From positions 5,407,501 to 5,471,500 of the forward strand of contig NZ_CP125380.1 in assembly GCF_034009455.1 (NCBI RefSeq): a stretch of 64,000 nucleotides of DNA. The letters run 5' to 3'. The position numbers and the translations under genes are program-made. Under the pieces are notes generated by a model. The model saw nothing but the letters and a program-made list of their open reading frames with translations, searched no databases and was not told where the DNA came from. Source of the DNA: Pseudomonas sp. P5_109. Its GTDB lineage: Bacteria; Pseudomonadota; Gammaproteobacteria; Pseudomonadales; Pseudomonadaceae. Below are positions 1-9,906 of this stretch, piece after piece; the first letter of the stretch is position 1; each line of letters begins with the position of its first letter.

Positions 1-1079
1 GGCGAATGGCGAATCGCGTTACGCAGAATGTTTTCCAATGCCTGGGCCAGGGTGTTGAGGTGTCCTCGAACCCAGCAGGATGCATCCACCGTGCATTGCA
101 ACTGAGTGTCGGGCCAGCCACTTTCATAGCAAGCATTTTCCGTGAGCATTTCCCACAGGGCCTGGACCTGGATCGCTTCGTCGGGCAATCGGGTGCGCTC
201 GGTGTCCAGCCATGCCAGTTGCAGCGTGTCTTCCACCAGGCGCTGCATGCCATCGACTTCGCGGCCGATGCGTTCGCGCAATTGCTCCAGGCCCTGCTCG
301 CTTTCACTGGCCACCCGCAGGCGGCTCAAGGGTGTGCGCAATTCATGGGAAAGGTCGCGCAGCAACTGTTGCTGCAAGGCCACGGTGCTTTGCAGGCGTT
401 CCGACATGTGATCGAACGCCCGGCCCAATTCACCCAACTCATCCGATCGATTGGTGGTCCGGGTCGACAGCCGTACGTTCAGTTGATCGGCACGCCAGGC
501 ATTGGCCTGCGCGCGCAAATGATTGAGCGGCACCACCAGCAAGCGGTACAGGCCGACGCACAGCAGCAAGGTGAACAGGCCCGGAATCACGCCGTTGGTG
601 ATGACCCGCCAGAACACCCGGTAATGCCCGGGTACGAAGCGCTTGGGCAACTCGATCACCAGGCTGCCGGTGGAGGGATCACCGGGAAACGGTATCCGCA
701 TCCACGGCCGGCCCTTCTTATGGATCGGCCAATCGAGGCCGCGCAGGAACGTCAGGTGCTGAATTTCCATGTCCGTCAGCGCCTGGCTGCTCAACGACTG
801 CAAATCACCGCCGATCACCCCGATCCAACTGTCTTCGTGCTGCCGGATACCCTGTAACCAATCATCAACGCCAGTGCTCTGCCGCTGTTGCCAGGCCTGC
901 TCGGCTTCGGCGGCGTAGCGCGTCAGGGTGCCGCGGGCCTCATCGGAGAGGAACTGGTTGCGCTGCTCCATGTAGCGGCCCCAGGACCAACTCAACCAGA
1001 TCATCAGCAAACAGAAAGCGACCAATAAAAAAGCCAGTTTCCAGAACAGCGAATGCCTGCCCGGCAGTTTACATTTCAT
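1..1079 (-). CDS. PirS-like sensor histidine kinase (3' part outside window)
   Basis: Inner-membrane sensor kinase, expected to phosphorylate the response regulator encoded just upstream. The ATG at 1079 overlaps the end of that gene by 11 bases, so the two are co-translated. The translation shows a membrane segment near residues 10-30, a periplasmic stretch of about 120 residues, a second membrane segment, a HAMP linker and the HisKA box DLSHELRTPLSRL. It leaves the window just after the N-box (LENILRNAIRHS), so most of the ATPase domain is missing. A PirR/PirS pair next to gacS is the arrangement I recall from P. aeruginosa, where it controls ferric-enterobactin uptake. The ortholog name is inferred from synteny; the kinase call is certain. 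Confidence 0.85.
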   Translation of the reverse strand, partial: MKCKLPGRHSLFWKLAFLLVAFCLLMIWLSWSWGRYMEQRNQFLSDEARGTLTRYAAEAEQAWQQRQSTGVDDWLQGIRQHEDSWIGVIGGDLQSLSSQALTDMEIQHLTFLRGLDWPIHKKGRPWMRIPFPGDPSTGSLVIELPKRFVPGHYRVFWRVITNGVIPGLFTLLLCVGLYRLLVVPLNHLRAQANAWRADQLNVRLSTRTTNRSDELGELGRAFDHMSERLQSTVALQQQLLRDLSHELRTPLSRLRVASESEQGLEQLRERIGREVDGMQRLVEDTLQLAWLDTERTRLPDEAIQVQALWEMLTENACYESGWPDTQLQCTVDASCWVRGHLNTLAQALENILRNAIRHS

Positions 1080-1788
1080 CGGCGGCGCTCAGGATGTAAC
1101 CCTTGCCCCATACCGTGCGCACTTCGCGCTCGGTGTAGCCAATGGCCTTGAGCTTGCGGCGGATCTGGCTGATGTGCATGTCCAGGCTGCGATCATGGGC
1201 CGCGTATCCGCGCTGCAACACCTGTTGATAAAGGAAGGCTTTGCTCAACACTTCGTCGGCGCTGCGATGCAGCGTTTCCAGCAACCGATACTCGCTGCGG
1301 GTCAGGCCGCCGGCCTGTTCGCCATAAAAGACCTCGAAGCTTTCATCGTCGAAGCGCAGGCTGTCCATCGAAGGGACAGGCACTGTCGGTATCGGCCGGC
1401 GGTCGAGTGCCACCCGCCGCAGAATGGCTTCGATGCGCACCCGCAACTCCACCATGCTGAAGGGCTTTGGCAAGTAATCGTCGGCGCCCAGGCGAAAGCC
1501 GCTGATGCGGTCGGCCTCGGCACCGAGGGCTGACATCAGCAACACCGGGGTGGAATGGCTCTGGCGCAATTGGGTCAGTACCGCCAGACCGTCCATGCCC
1601 GGCAGCAGAATATCCATCAGCACCACGTCGAAAGATTGCCGGCGGGCAATCTCCAGGCCTTCCTGGCCGTTCTGGCACCAGGTCACATGGAAGCCGCTGC
1701 GGTCCAGGTGCTCATGTACGTAGGCACCCAGCACAAGGTCGTCTTCGATGGACAGGATTCGGGGGAGGCCAGCAGTGATGGGAGTCAT
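1069..1788 (-). CDS. pirR: PirR-like OmpR-family response regulator
   Basis: A 239-residue DNA-binding response regulator. The N-terminal receiver domain has the acidic pair in SIEDD, the phosphoacceptor Asp in VVLMDILLPGMDG and the conserved Lys in YLPKPF. The C-terminal winged helix ends in the usual VRTVWGKGYIL motif. The ATG at 1788 is chosen because the longer reading frame adds 47 residues that do not belong to the receiver fold. It is divergent from gacS, and a Fur-box-like palindrome (1812-1827) lies 24 bases upstream, which fits iron control of a siderophore-sensing system. The PirR name rests on position beside gacS and ldhA. Confidence 0.8.
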   Translation of the reverse strand: MTPITAGLPRILSIEDDLVLGAYVHEHLDRSGFHVTWCQNGQEGLEIARRQSFDVVLMDILLPGMDGLAVLTQLRQSHSTPVLLMSALGAEADRISGFRLGADDYLPKPFSMVELRVRIEAILRRVALDRRPIPTVPVPSMDSLRFDDESFEVFYGEQAGGLTRSEYRLLETLHRSADEVLSKAFLYQQVLQRGYAAHDRSLDMHISQIRRKLKAIGYTEREVRTVWGKGYILSAADEM

Positions 1789-1811
1789 GGCTATCTGCAA
1801 ACAATTCTCAG

Positions 1812-1827
1812 TTGAATGATTATTCAA
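1812..1827 (-). promoter_or_regulatory. Candidate Fur box upstream of pirR
   Basis: TTGAATGATTATTCAA has perfect 6-base arms (TTGAAT/ATTCAA) and contains AATGATTAT, the core of the 7-1-7 Fur consensus. It sits in the pirR-gacS divergent region, close to pirR. Outside the core the match is imperfect, so Fur binding is an inference. Confidence 0.4.
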
Positions 1828-2003
1828 GATTGCCTCGTCCGGGGCAACCCACAGCTTGGCTGTACCGCCAATGAGCCACCCGGGCCGACGAATGACATCG
1901 CCATTTTTACGAAGATTGCCCGCGAGCAAATCGCTACACTGCGCAAGGGGTGCCAGGCGGATGCATGTGCCGGTCTATAAATAGCGGGATGCAGGAGAGA
2001 TGC

Positions 2004-4757
2004 GTGCTCAAGAAACTGGGAATAAAAGGCCGCGTGCTGTTGCTGACCCTGTTGCCAACCAGCCTGATGGCGTTGGTGCTGGGGGGTTATTTTACCTGGA
2101 TGCAACAGGCTGACCTGCAAACCCAACTCATGCAGCGCGGCGAAATGATCGCCGAACAGTTGGCTCCACTGGCGGCGCCAGCCATGGGCCATCAGGACAA
2201 CGAACTGCTCGAACGCATCGCCACCCAGGCCCTGGAACAAACCGACGTACGGGCCGTGACCTTCCTGTCCCCCGACCGCACGCTGCTGGCCCACGCCGGC
2301 CCGACCATGCTCAACCAGACGCCCTCCGGCAGTGGCACGCAGATGCTGCGCCGCAGCGGCAGTGATGCGACCCGCTATCTGCTGCCGGTATTCGGCAAGC
2401 ACCGCAATCTCGCCGGCGACGTGATTCCCGAAGAAGCCGACCGCCTGCTGGGCTGGGTCGAACTTGAACTGTCCCATAACGGCATGCTGTTGCGCGGTTA
2501 CCGCAGCCTGTTCGCCAGCCTGATGTTGATCGCAGGGGGACTGATCGGTGCGGCACTGCTGGCCCTGCGCATGGGGCGCACGATCAATCGGCCGCTGAGC
2601 CAGATCAAGCAGGCCGTGGCTCAACTCAAGGACGGTCATCTGGAAACCCGTTTGCCGCCCCTCGGCAGTCAGGAGTTGGACGAGCTGGCCTCCGGCATCA
2701 ACCGCATGGCCGGCACCCTGCAAAATGCCCAGGAAGAATTGCAGCACAGCATCGACCAGGCCACCGAGGACGTGCGCCAGAACCTGGAAACCATCGAAAT
2801 CCAGAACATCGAGCTGGACCTGGCGCGCAAGGAAGCTCTGGAAGCGAGCCGGATCAAATCCGAATTCCTGGCCAACATGAGTCATGAAATCCGCACACCG
2901 CTCAACGGCATTCTCGGTTTCACTCACTTGTTGCAAAAAAGCGAGCTCACCCCGCGCCAGCTCGACTATCTGGGCACCATCGAAAAATCCGCCGACAGCC
3001 TGCTGGGCATCATCAACGAGATTCTCGACTTCTCGAAAATCGAGGCCGGCAAGCTGGTGCTCGACCATATTCCGTTCAACCTGCGTGACCTGCTGCAAGA
3101 CACCCTGACCATCCTCGCCCCCGCCGCCCACGCCAAGCAGCTGGAACTGGTGAGCCTGGTGTACCGGGACACACCGCTGTCACTGGTGGGCGACCCGCTA
3201 CGGCTCAAGCAGATCCTGACGAACCTGGTGAGCAACGCAATCAAGTTCACTCGCGAAGGCACCATCGTCGCCCGCGCCATGCTCGAAGAAGAACACGAAG
3301 ACACGGTGCAGTTGCGCATCAGCATTCAGGACACCGGCATCGGGCTGTCGAACCAGGACGTGCGCGCCCTGTTCCAGGCCTTCAGCCAGGCCGACAACTC
3401 GCTGTCGCGGCAACCCGGCGGCACTGGCCTGGGCCTGGTGATTTCCAAACGCCTGATCGAACAGATGGGCGGTGAAATCGGCGTCGACAGTACGCCGGGA
3501 GAAGGGTCGGAATTCTGGATCAGCCTGAGCCTGCCGAAAACCCGCGACGATGCCGAAGACCTGCCCGCCGCGCCGCTTCTCGGGCGCCGGGTGGCGGTGC
3601 TGGAAAACCACGAGCTGGCACGGCAGGCGTTGCAGCATCAACTGGAAGACTGCGGCCTGAGCACCACGCCGTTCAATACCCTGGAAAGCCTGACCAATGG
3701 CGTCACCGCCGCCCACCAGACCGATCAGGCGATCGACCTCGCCGTGCTCGGCATCACCAGCAACGACATGCCGCCGGAACGCCTCAACCAGCACATCTGG
3801 GACCTCGAGCATCTTGGCTGCAAAGTGCTGGTGCTGTGCCCGACCACGGAACAGACGCTGTTCCATCTTTCCGTGCCCAACCCCCACAGCCAGCTCCAGG
3901 CGAAACCGGCCTGCACCCGCAAACTGCGGCGCTCCCTGTCTGATCTGGTCAGCCCGCGCCCGATGCGCAGCGAGCCGGGCGAGCCGGTGTCCAGCCGCGC
4001 CCCGAAAGTGCTATGCGTCGACGACAATCCGGCCAACCTGATGCTGGTGCAGACCCTGCTCGAAGACATGGGCGCCAAGGTGCTCGCGGTGGAAAGCGGT
4101 TATGCCGCCGTCAAGGCGGTGCAGAACGAGACATTCGATCTGGTGTTGATGGACGTGCAGATGCCTGGCATGGACGGCCGCCAGAGCACCGAGGCGATCC
4201 GCCAGTGGGAAAGCGAACGACATAGCACGCCGTTGCCGATCGTGGCCCTCACCGCCCACGCCATGGCCAACGAAAAACGCGCGCTACTGCAAAGCGGCAT
4301 GGACGACTACCTGACCAAACCGATCAGCGAACGGCAATTGGCCCAGGTGGTGCTGAAGTGGAGCGGCCTGGCGCTGCGCAATCACAGCCCCGAGCGCTCC
4401 GGCGAAGGGCACGCGGGTGCCCATGACCTATTGGTACTCGACCACGAGGAAGGATTGCGCCTGGCCGCCGGCAAGGCTGATCTGGCGGCGGACATGCTGG
4501 CGATGCTGCTCGCGTCCCTGGAAGCAGACCGCGAAGCCATTCGCCTCGCTCAGCAAAGCAACGACCACAACGCCCTGATCGAACGGGTCCATCGCCTGCA
4601 TGGCGCGACGCGTTACTGCGGCGTACCGCAATTGCGGGCGGCCTGCCAACGCAGCGAAACCCTGCTCAAGCAACAAGATCCGAAAGCCAGCGTGGCACTG
4701 GACGAGCTCGACCGGGCGATCAATCGCCTGGCAGCCCACGCGCGCATGAACGCTTGA
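2004..4757 (+). CDS. gacS: GacS hybrid sensor histidine kinase
   Basis: Global sensor kinase of the Gac/Rsm pathway. It phosphorylates GacA, which drives small RNAs that titrate RsmA and so switches on secondary metabolism and biocontrol traits. The 917 residues are the usual length for Pseudomonas GacS. Visible in order: N-terminal membrane anchor (LLLTLLPTSLMALVLGGYF), periplasmic loop, second membrane segment near residue 180, HAMP, HisKA with His294 in NMSHEIRTPLNG, HATPase, receiver domain with Asp717 in LMDVQMPGMDG, and a C-terminal HPt domain with His863 in VHRLHGATRYCG. All three phosphorelay residues are present. The GTG at 2004 is chosen because AGGAGA lies 5 bases before it and it gives the canonical LKKLGIKGRV start. 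Confidence 0.97.
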   Translation: MLKKLGIKGRVLLLTLLPTSLMALVLGGYFTWMQQADLQTQLMQRGEMIAEQLAPLAAPAMGHQDNELLERIATQALEQTDVRAVTFLSPDRTLLAHAGPTMLNQTPSGSGTQMLRRSGSDATRYLLPVFGKHRNLAGDVIPEEADRLLGWVELELSHNGMLLRGYRSLFASLMLIAGGLIGAALLALRMGRTINRPLSQIKQAVAQLKDGHLETRLPPLGSQELDELASGINRMAGTLQNAQEELQHSIDQATEDVRQNLETIEIQNIELDLARKEALEASRIKSEFLANMSHEIRTPLNGILGFTHLLQKSELTPRQLDYLGTIEKSADSLLGIINEILDFSKIEAGKLVLDHIPFNLRDLLQDTLTILAPAAHAKQLELVSLVYRDTPLSLVGDPLRLKQILTNLVSNAIKFTREGTIVARAMLEEEHEDTVQLRISIQDTGIGLSNQDVRALFQAFSQADNSLSRQPGGTGLGLVISKRLIEQMGGEIGVDSTPGEGSEFWISLSLPKTRDDAEDLPAAPLLGRRVAVLENHELARQALQHQLEDCGLSTTPFNTLESLTNGVTAAHQTDQAIDLAVLGITSNDMPPERLNQHIWDLEHLGCKVLVLCPTTEQTLFHLSVPNPHSQLQAKPACTRKLRRSLSDLVSPRPMRSEPGEPVSSRAPKVLCVDDNPANLMLVQTLLEDMGAKVLAVESGYAAVKAVQNETFDLVLMDVQMPGMDGRQSTEAIRQWESERHSTPLPIVALTAHAMANEKRALLQSGMDDYLTKPISERQLAQVVLKWSGLALRNHSPERSGEGHAGAHDLLVLDHEEGLRLAAGKADLAADMLAMLLASLEADREAIRLAQQSNDHNALIERVHRLHGATRYCGVPQLRAACQRSETLLKQQDPKASVALDELDRAINRLAAHARMNA

Positions 4758-4797
4758 TGCAGCGCAATCGTGCAAATCAAACATCAGCGCAAACTCT

Positions 4798-4880
4798 GTA
4801 GGAGCCGGCTTGCCGGCGATGACGGCCTCAAAATCCATGTAGCCCTTGAGGCCGCCATCGCTGGCAAGCCAGCTCCGACA
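4798..4880. repeat. REPIN (GTAGGAGCCGGCTTGC group)
   Basis: Two inverted REP palindromes (TGTAGGAGCCGGCTTGCCGG and its diverged mirror) around a spacer, in the gacS-ldhA gap. The right arm carries several substitutions, so this is an aged copy. Confidence 0.85.
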
Positions 4881-4902
4881 GAAATGGGACAAAGAGGAAA
4901 TC

Positions 4903-5895
4903 ATGCGTACGATTCTTTTCAGCAGCCAGAACTACGACCGCGACAGTTTTCTCGCGGCCGAACAACCGGCCGGCATCGAACTGCAATTTCAACCCGCGCG
5001 CCTGAGCCTCGACACAGTGGCGCTCGCCCAGGGGTATGAAGCGGTCTGCGCGTTCATCAATGATGACCTCGGCGCGGCGGTACTCGAACGCCTGGCCGCC
5101 GGTGGCACACGCCTGATCGCCCTGCGTTCGGCCGGTTACAACCACGTCGACTTGCCAACGGCAAAGCGCCTGGGGCTGGCCATCGTGCGCGTCCCGGCCT
5201 ATTCGCCCCACGCCGTGGCCGAACATGCAGTAGCGCTGATCCTCGCCCTGAATCGGCGCTTGCCCCGAGCCTATAACCGCACACGCGAAGGGGATTTCAG
5301 ACTGCAAGGGCTGACCGGTTTCGACCTGGTAGGCAAGACCGTCGGCGTGGTCGGCACCGGGCAGATCGGCGCCACCTTTGCCAAGATCATGAACGGTTTT
5401 GGCTGCCGGTTGCTGGCCTACGACCCCTCCCCCAACCCGCAGGTCGAAGCCCTCGGCGCGCGCTACCTGAGCCTGCCGCAGCTGCTGGCCGAATCGCAGA
5501 TCATCAGCCTGCATTGCCCCCTCAACGAACAGAGCAAGCACTTGATCAACCGCCAATCACTGGCGCATATGCAACCGGGCGCGATGCTGATCAATACCGG
5601 GCGTGGCGGCCTGGTGGACACCCCGGCGCTGATCGACGCCCTGAAAGACGGTCGCCTGGGTTACCTGGGGCTGGATGTGTATGAGGAAGAGGCGCAGTTG
5701 TTCTTCGAGGACCGTTCCGACCTGCCGCTGCAAGACGATGTGCTGGCACGGTTGCTGACCTTTCCTAACGTGATCGTCACCGCGCACCAGGCCTTCCTGA
5801 CCCGCGAAGCGTTGGACGCGATTGCCACCATCACATTGCGCAACATTTCCGCCTGGGCGGCAGGCACCCCGGAAAACCTGGTGACGGGAGACTGA
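4903..5895 (+). CDS. ldhA: Fermentative D-lactate dehydrogenase (2-hydroxyacid dehydrogenase)
   Basis: NADH-dependent reduction of pyruvate to D-lactate in the cytoplasm. The 330 residues match the LdhA family. The Rossmann motif VGVVGTGQIGATFAKI, the catalytic Arg in NTGRGGLVDTPAL, Glu in LDVYEEEA and His in VTAHQAFLTREAL are all visible. The ATG at 4903 is preceded by GAGGAA and gives the family N-terminus MRTILFSSQNYD. It lies downstream of gacS, separated by a REPIN, as in other pseudomonads. Other D-2-hydroxyacid dehydrogenases share the fold, but the N-terminus and context favour LdhA. Confidence 0.92.
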   Translation: MRTILFSSQNYDRDSFLAAEQPAGIELQFQPARLSLDTVALAQGYEAVCAFINDDLGAAVLERLAAGGTRLIALRSAGYNHVDLPTAKRLGLAIVRVPAYSPHAVAEHAVALILALNRRLPRAYNRTREGDFRLQGLTGFDLVGKTVGVVGTGQIGATFAKIMNGFGCRLLAYDPSPNPQVEALGARYLSLPQLLAESQIISLHCPLNEQSKHLINRQSLAHMQPGAMLINTGRGGLVDTPALIDALKDGRLGYLGLDVYEEEAQLFFEDRSDLPLQDDVLARLLTFPNVIVTAHQAFLTREALDAIATITLRNISAWAAGTPENLVTGD

Positions 5896-5972
5896 AACGG
5901 ATCGAAGGTCATCTGCCTGCGCGATGCGGCGTGCAAGCCCGTGCTAGCATATCGCGCATATTTGGAGGACCC

Positions 5973-6407
5973 ATGGTCGAACATGATTTCCGCTACAGCC
6001 TGATGAACCCGCAACACACCCTCACCGAATGCCGCGCCCTGGTGCCGGGGCGTTATCAGGTCACCGGCAACGGTGGCTCGATTCGCAACAACGACGTGCT
6101 GGTCGTGACCCTCAAGGGTGCCAAGGACTTGTCCATGCGCCTGACCGTCGAAACGGTTCGCCACCTGATCAACCCGCCCGGCCAATGGGTCGCGGTGGCC
6201 AGTGGCCCGGTGTTCGGTGAACTGGCGATCCACACCTGGCAAGTGAACTGCGACAGCTGCGCCAAAGAGCTGAGCTTCGAGTTCGCCGTCGACGCCAAGC
6301 TGGGCAACAAGGCCGAAAAGCCTGCCGCCACCGCGCGGATTGCCGAGCTGGGCTGGACCACCGTTGGCGAGAAACACCTGTGCCCGAAATGCCAGGAGCC
6401 TGCGTGA
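5973..6407 (+). CDS. Conserved hypothetical protein with paired CxxC motifs
   Basis: A 144-residue soluble protein of unknown function. Two cysteine pairs, CDSC in the middle and CPKC at the C-terminus, suggest a zinc ribbon. The ATG at 5973 is chosen because GGAGG precedes it and the longer frame adds no conserved sequence. The next gene begins inside its stop codon (TGATG), so both are translated together. It follows ldhA in the same direction. No enzymatic motif is seen. Confidence 0.8.
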   Translation: MVEHDFRYSLMNPQHTLTECRALVPGRYQVTGNGGSIRNNDVLVVTLKGAKDLSMRLTVETVRHLINPPGQWVAVASGPVFGELAIHTWQVNCDSCAKELSFEFAVDAKLGNKAEKPAATARIAELGWTTVGEKHLCPKCQEPA

Positions 6408-6811
6408 TGAAACGCCTTGCCCTGACTGGAATGGTCGGTGCCAGCCTGATGGGCTGCGCCGCCGATCCGGTGCAACTTGAACACAATCGCAGCTACATAC
6501 TGGAATGGATCGGCGAGCGGCCATTGATGGATTACAGCCACCTGACCATCACCCTCGGCGAAGATGGCCGGGCCTATGGCAATGGCGGCTGCAACCACTG
6601 GTTCGCACCGTATACCCTGGATGGCGACAAACTGACCTTCGGCAAAGTCGGCAGCACCCGCAAACTGTGCGCGCCGGCGCTGATGGAACAGGAAAAACGT
6701 TTCCTTCAGGCCCTGGAAAACGTCCAGCGCTGGGACGTATCCCCGATCGAGCAGATCCGCTTCTGGCCAGCCGAAGGCAAGCCGCTGCGCTGGTGGCTTG
6801 AAGAGGGTTGA
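6407..6811 (+). CDS. META/HslJ-domain lipoprotein
   Basis: A 134-residue putative outer-membrane lipoprotein. The signal peptide ends in a lipobox (ASLMGC, Cys at about residue 17). The rest matches the META/HslJ fold: GEDGRAYGNGGCNHWFAPY followed by a Cys-containing strand (RKLCAPALMEQEKRFLQAL). E. coli HslJ is a heat-inducible envelope protein linked to novobiocin tolerance; the role here is unknown. The start codon overlaps the stop of the upstream zinc-ribbon gene, which implies translational coupling. Confidence 0.82.
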   Translation: MKRLALTGMVGASLMGCAADPVQLEHNRSYILEWIGERPLMDYSHLTITLGEDGRAYGNGGCNHWFAPYTLDGDKLTFGKVGSTRKLCAPALMEQEKRFLQALENVQRWDVSPIEQIRFWPAEGKPLRWWLEEG

Positions 6812-6852
6812 TCCCCTCTGCTTCATGTGAATGACTGTGGTGAGGGGGCTTG

Positions 6853-6985
6853 TGTGGCGAGGGGGCTTGCCCCCGTTGGGCTGCGAAGCAGCCCTAAATC
6901 CAGTCACCGCGATTGATCAGGTTAACCGCGTATACCGGCATTGCGACTGCTGCGCAGCCGAACGGGGGCAAGCCCCCTCGCCACA
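6853..6985. repeat. REPIN (GGCGAGGGGGCTTGCCCCCG group)
   Basis: Inverted pair TGTGGCGAGGGGGCTTGCCC ... GGGCAAGCCCCCTCGCCACA, between the convergent META lipoprotein and TlpA-like genes. The inner part holds a second, shorter inverted pair (GGGCTGCGAAGCAGCCC). Confidence 0.85.
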
Positions 6986-7009
6986 AAAAGCCCCTGGCCA
7001 CGTGAATGA

Positions 7010-7477
7010 TCAGTTTTTCGCCTGCAACGCCTCAAGCTTCGCCATCACCCCCGCCGCCGTCTGTTCACCCATCAACTGCTCACGCACCTTGCCCTTGTTA
7101 TCGATGATGTAGGTCACCGGCAACGCCTCGCTGCGCGGCAGCTCGAACAGTTCGGAAGGGTCCTGGGCCAGTACGGTGAACTTTATCCCCAGTTTCTCGC
7201 TCGCGCCCTTCAGCTCTTGCCCCTGGACGTTGTCGAAGTTGACCCCGAACACACCGATTTTCTTGTCCTTGAGCTGCTCCGCCAGGGCATTCAGCTCCGG
7301 AATTTCGGTGCGGCAAGGCCCACACCACTCCGCCCAATAGTTGAGCACCAGCCATTTGCCGTCCAGGCGGTCAGCGGCGATTTTATGACCGTCCTGGTCG
7401 ATGCCATAGTCATTCCCGCAGCCCCCCAGCATCAACGTTCCGATGATCGCCAATGCTGCTGCCAGTCGCCTTGTCAT
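7010..7477 (-). CDS. TlpA/ResA-family thioredoxin-like lipoprotein
   Basis: Periplasm-facing thiol-disulfide oxidoreductase of 155 residues. It has a lipoprotein signal peptide with lipobox (LMLGGC), then a thioredoxin fold with the active site WCGPC in the motif NYWAEWCGPCRTEIPEL, and a cis-Pro region (EALPVTYIID). The ATG at 7477 follows AAGGAAC and gives the signal peptide; the longer frame would hide it. Members of this family reduce apocytochrome or peroxidase cysteines. The substrate here cannot be told from sequence. It is divergent from arsC. Confidence 0.88.
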   Translation of the reverse strand: MTRRLAAALAIIGTLMLGGCGNDYGIDQDGHKIAADRLDGKWLVLNYWAEWCGPCRTEIPELNALAEQLKDKKIGVFGVNFDNVQGQELKGASEKLGIKFTVLAQDPSELFELPRSEALPVTYIIDNKGKVREQLMGEQTAAGVMAKLEALQAKN

Positions 7478-7591
7478 GTCGTGTTCCTTGTCAAAAATTG
7501 AATGCGCCTGCGACCCATCGCCTCTCACGGTTCTGGATTGCGCGCTGCACAGTTAGAATAGCCGCCACCTTACGCAAGATGCGACCCGCTC

Positions 7592-8538
<947 letters not shown>

Positions 8539-8539
8539 G

Positions 8540-8965
8540 GTGGCGAAAAAGCCAAAGATTCTGCCTGCCCGCGAATGGCTCGAACCACGCGTCAAGGCGA
8601 TGCGCGCCATCAGCCTGCTGTGCTTTCTCGGTCTGGTGGGACTGTTGTGTGTTTACTACCTGGCGATTGCCGATCTGCATGGGGCACGCCCCTGGGTGAT
8701 CCTGCTGATCGAGTTGGTGCCACTGCTGATACTGGCGCCAGGCATGATCGTCGGCAGCCCGCGCGGGCACTCGTGGATGTGCTTTGTGGTGAACCTGTAT
8801 TTCATCAAGGGCGCATTGGCGGCCTATGACCCGAACCGGCAGATCTTCGGTTTGCTGGAGATGGGCGCGAGCCTGGCAGTGTTCTGCTCGGCGCTGTTGT
8901 ATGTACGCTGGCGGTATCAGTTGAACCGCAAGCTGGCGGGTGAAGGCGAAATCTCTGTTGCCTGA
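8540..8965 (+). CDS. DUF2069 integral membrane protein
   Basis: A 141-residue inner-membrane protein with about four hydrophobic helices (AISLLCFLGLVGLLCVYYLAI, VILLIELVPLLILAPGMIV, MCFVVNLYFIKGALAAY, LAVFCSALLYVRW). This matches DUF2069, whose function is unknown. The GTG at 8540 is the likely start: it follows the wrbA stop by one base, and GGAGAG lies 5 bases before it. It is the last gene of the arsC-wrbA operon. Confidence 0.85.
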   Translation: MAKKPKILPAREWLEPRVKAMRAISLLCFLGLVGLLCVYYLAIADLHGARPWVILLIELVPLLILAPGMIVGSPRGHSWMCFVVNLYFIKGALAAYDPNRQIFGLLEMGASLAVFCSALLYVRWRYQLNRKLAGEGEISVA

Positions 8966-8973
8966 TCCGACGC

Positions 8974-9040
8974 CTTCGCGAGCAAGCCCGCTCCCACATT
9001 TGATCGCATTTCAAATGTGGGAGCGGGCTTGCTCGCGAAG
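8974..9040. repeat. Perfect REPIN (GGGAGCGGGCTTGCTCGCG group)
   Basis: Two 30-base arms (8974-9003 and 9011-9040) are perfect inverse complements around a 7-base loop. It lies between the convergent DUF2069 and Tag genes, where it could act as a bidirectional hairpin terminator. The perfect arms mark a recently moved or strongly conserved copy. Confidence 0.92.
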
Positions 9041-9054
9041 GGAGCGACCCGGTC

Positions 9055-9729
9055 TTAATGGTTCACGGTGTAAGCCAGCATCATCGAAATCTGGCTCATC
9101 GGCCGGCCGCCACTTTCCTCATGCCACTGATTGAACACGTCCTGCACCAACGCCAGGTCGCGCAGACTGCTCGGCACCTTGTCGATGACGTCCTGCGCAT
9201 TCAGCGCCGCCACCACGTCATAGCTCGGCACAAAGGTATCCTTGCCGATCATCCGCAGGAAGCGCGGGGCGGACAGCCCGCCCAACTGATGACCGCGTTT
9301 TTTCAGGAAGGTCCAGAGGCCGACGATATCGGTCACCGGCCAGTCGGCGATCAATGCGCCGAAGCTACCCTTTTCATGGGCCACGTCCAATATGAACTGC
9401 GCATTGCGCGGCACACTCTTGAGCTTGCCCAGGTGGCGGATGATTCGCGTGTCCTGCATCAGCCGCTCAAGATGTTCGGCGCTCATCAGCACGACTTTCT
9501 CCGGATCGAACTTGAAGAACACTTCTTCGAAGGCCGGCCACTTGGCATCCACCAGGCTGTGCTTGAGCCCGGCGCGAAATACCCGTAGCGCCATCGTCGA
9601 GAGGTAGCGATCGTCGCTGATCTTGCGCAGTTGCGCGGGAGTCTTGGGAACGGGCAGATGGGCTTCCAGTTCAGCCGCCGAACCGAAGCGGTTCAGACAG
9701 TACTCGTTAAGCCACTTGTAATCGCGCAT
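9055..9729 (-). CDS. DNA-3-methyladenine glycosylase I-like protein (Tag family)
   Basis: A 224-residue base-excision repair protein. It has the Tag/HhH-GPD arrangement MALRVFRAGLKHSLVDAKWPAFEEVFFKFDPEKV and the helix-hairpin-helix region LMQDTRIIRHLGKLKSVPRNAQFIL. Classic Tag proteins are about 190 residues with C-terminal zinc ligands; this one is longer at the C-terminus and lacks an obvious Cys/His cluster, so it belongs to a divergent Tag-like branch. The start at 9729 is supported by CAGGAGAGG. Confidence 0.82.
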   Translation of the reverse strand: MRDYKWLNEYCLNRFGSAAELEAHLPVPKTPAQLRKISDDRYLSTMALRVFRAGLKHSLVDAKWPAFEEVFFKFDPEKVVLMSAEHLERLMQDTRIIRHLGKLKSVPRNAQFILDVAHEKGSFGALIADWPVTDIVGLWTFLKKRGHQLGGLSAPRFLRMIGKDTFVPSYDVVAALNAQDVIDKVPSSLRDLALVQDVFNQWHEESGGRPMSQISMMLAYTVNH

Positions 9730-9761
9730 GCCCTCTCCTGAGGAATAAAACGATATTCAAA

Positions 9762-9899
9762 TGTGGGAGCGGGCTGTGGCGAGGGGGCTTGCCCCCGTTT
9801 GAGTGCGTAGCACTCACAAAATCTTTGGCTCTTCAGAGATTTGGGGCCGCTTCGCAGCCCAACGGGGGCAAGCCCCCTCGCCACAGGTCTGCTCCCACC
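9762..9899. repeat. Nested REPINs of two groups
   Basis: The outer arms (ATGTGGGAGCGGGCT and CTGCTCCCACC) belong to the GGGAGCGGGC group. They enclose a complete GGCGAGGGGGCTTGCCCCCG-group REPIN (about 9775-9885). Confidence 0.85.
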
Positions 9900-9906
9900 G
9901 TTGTGG

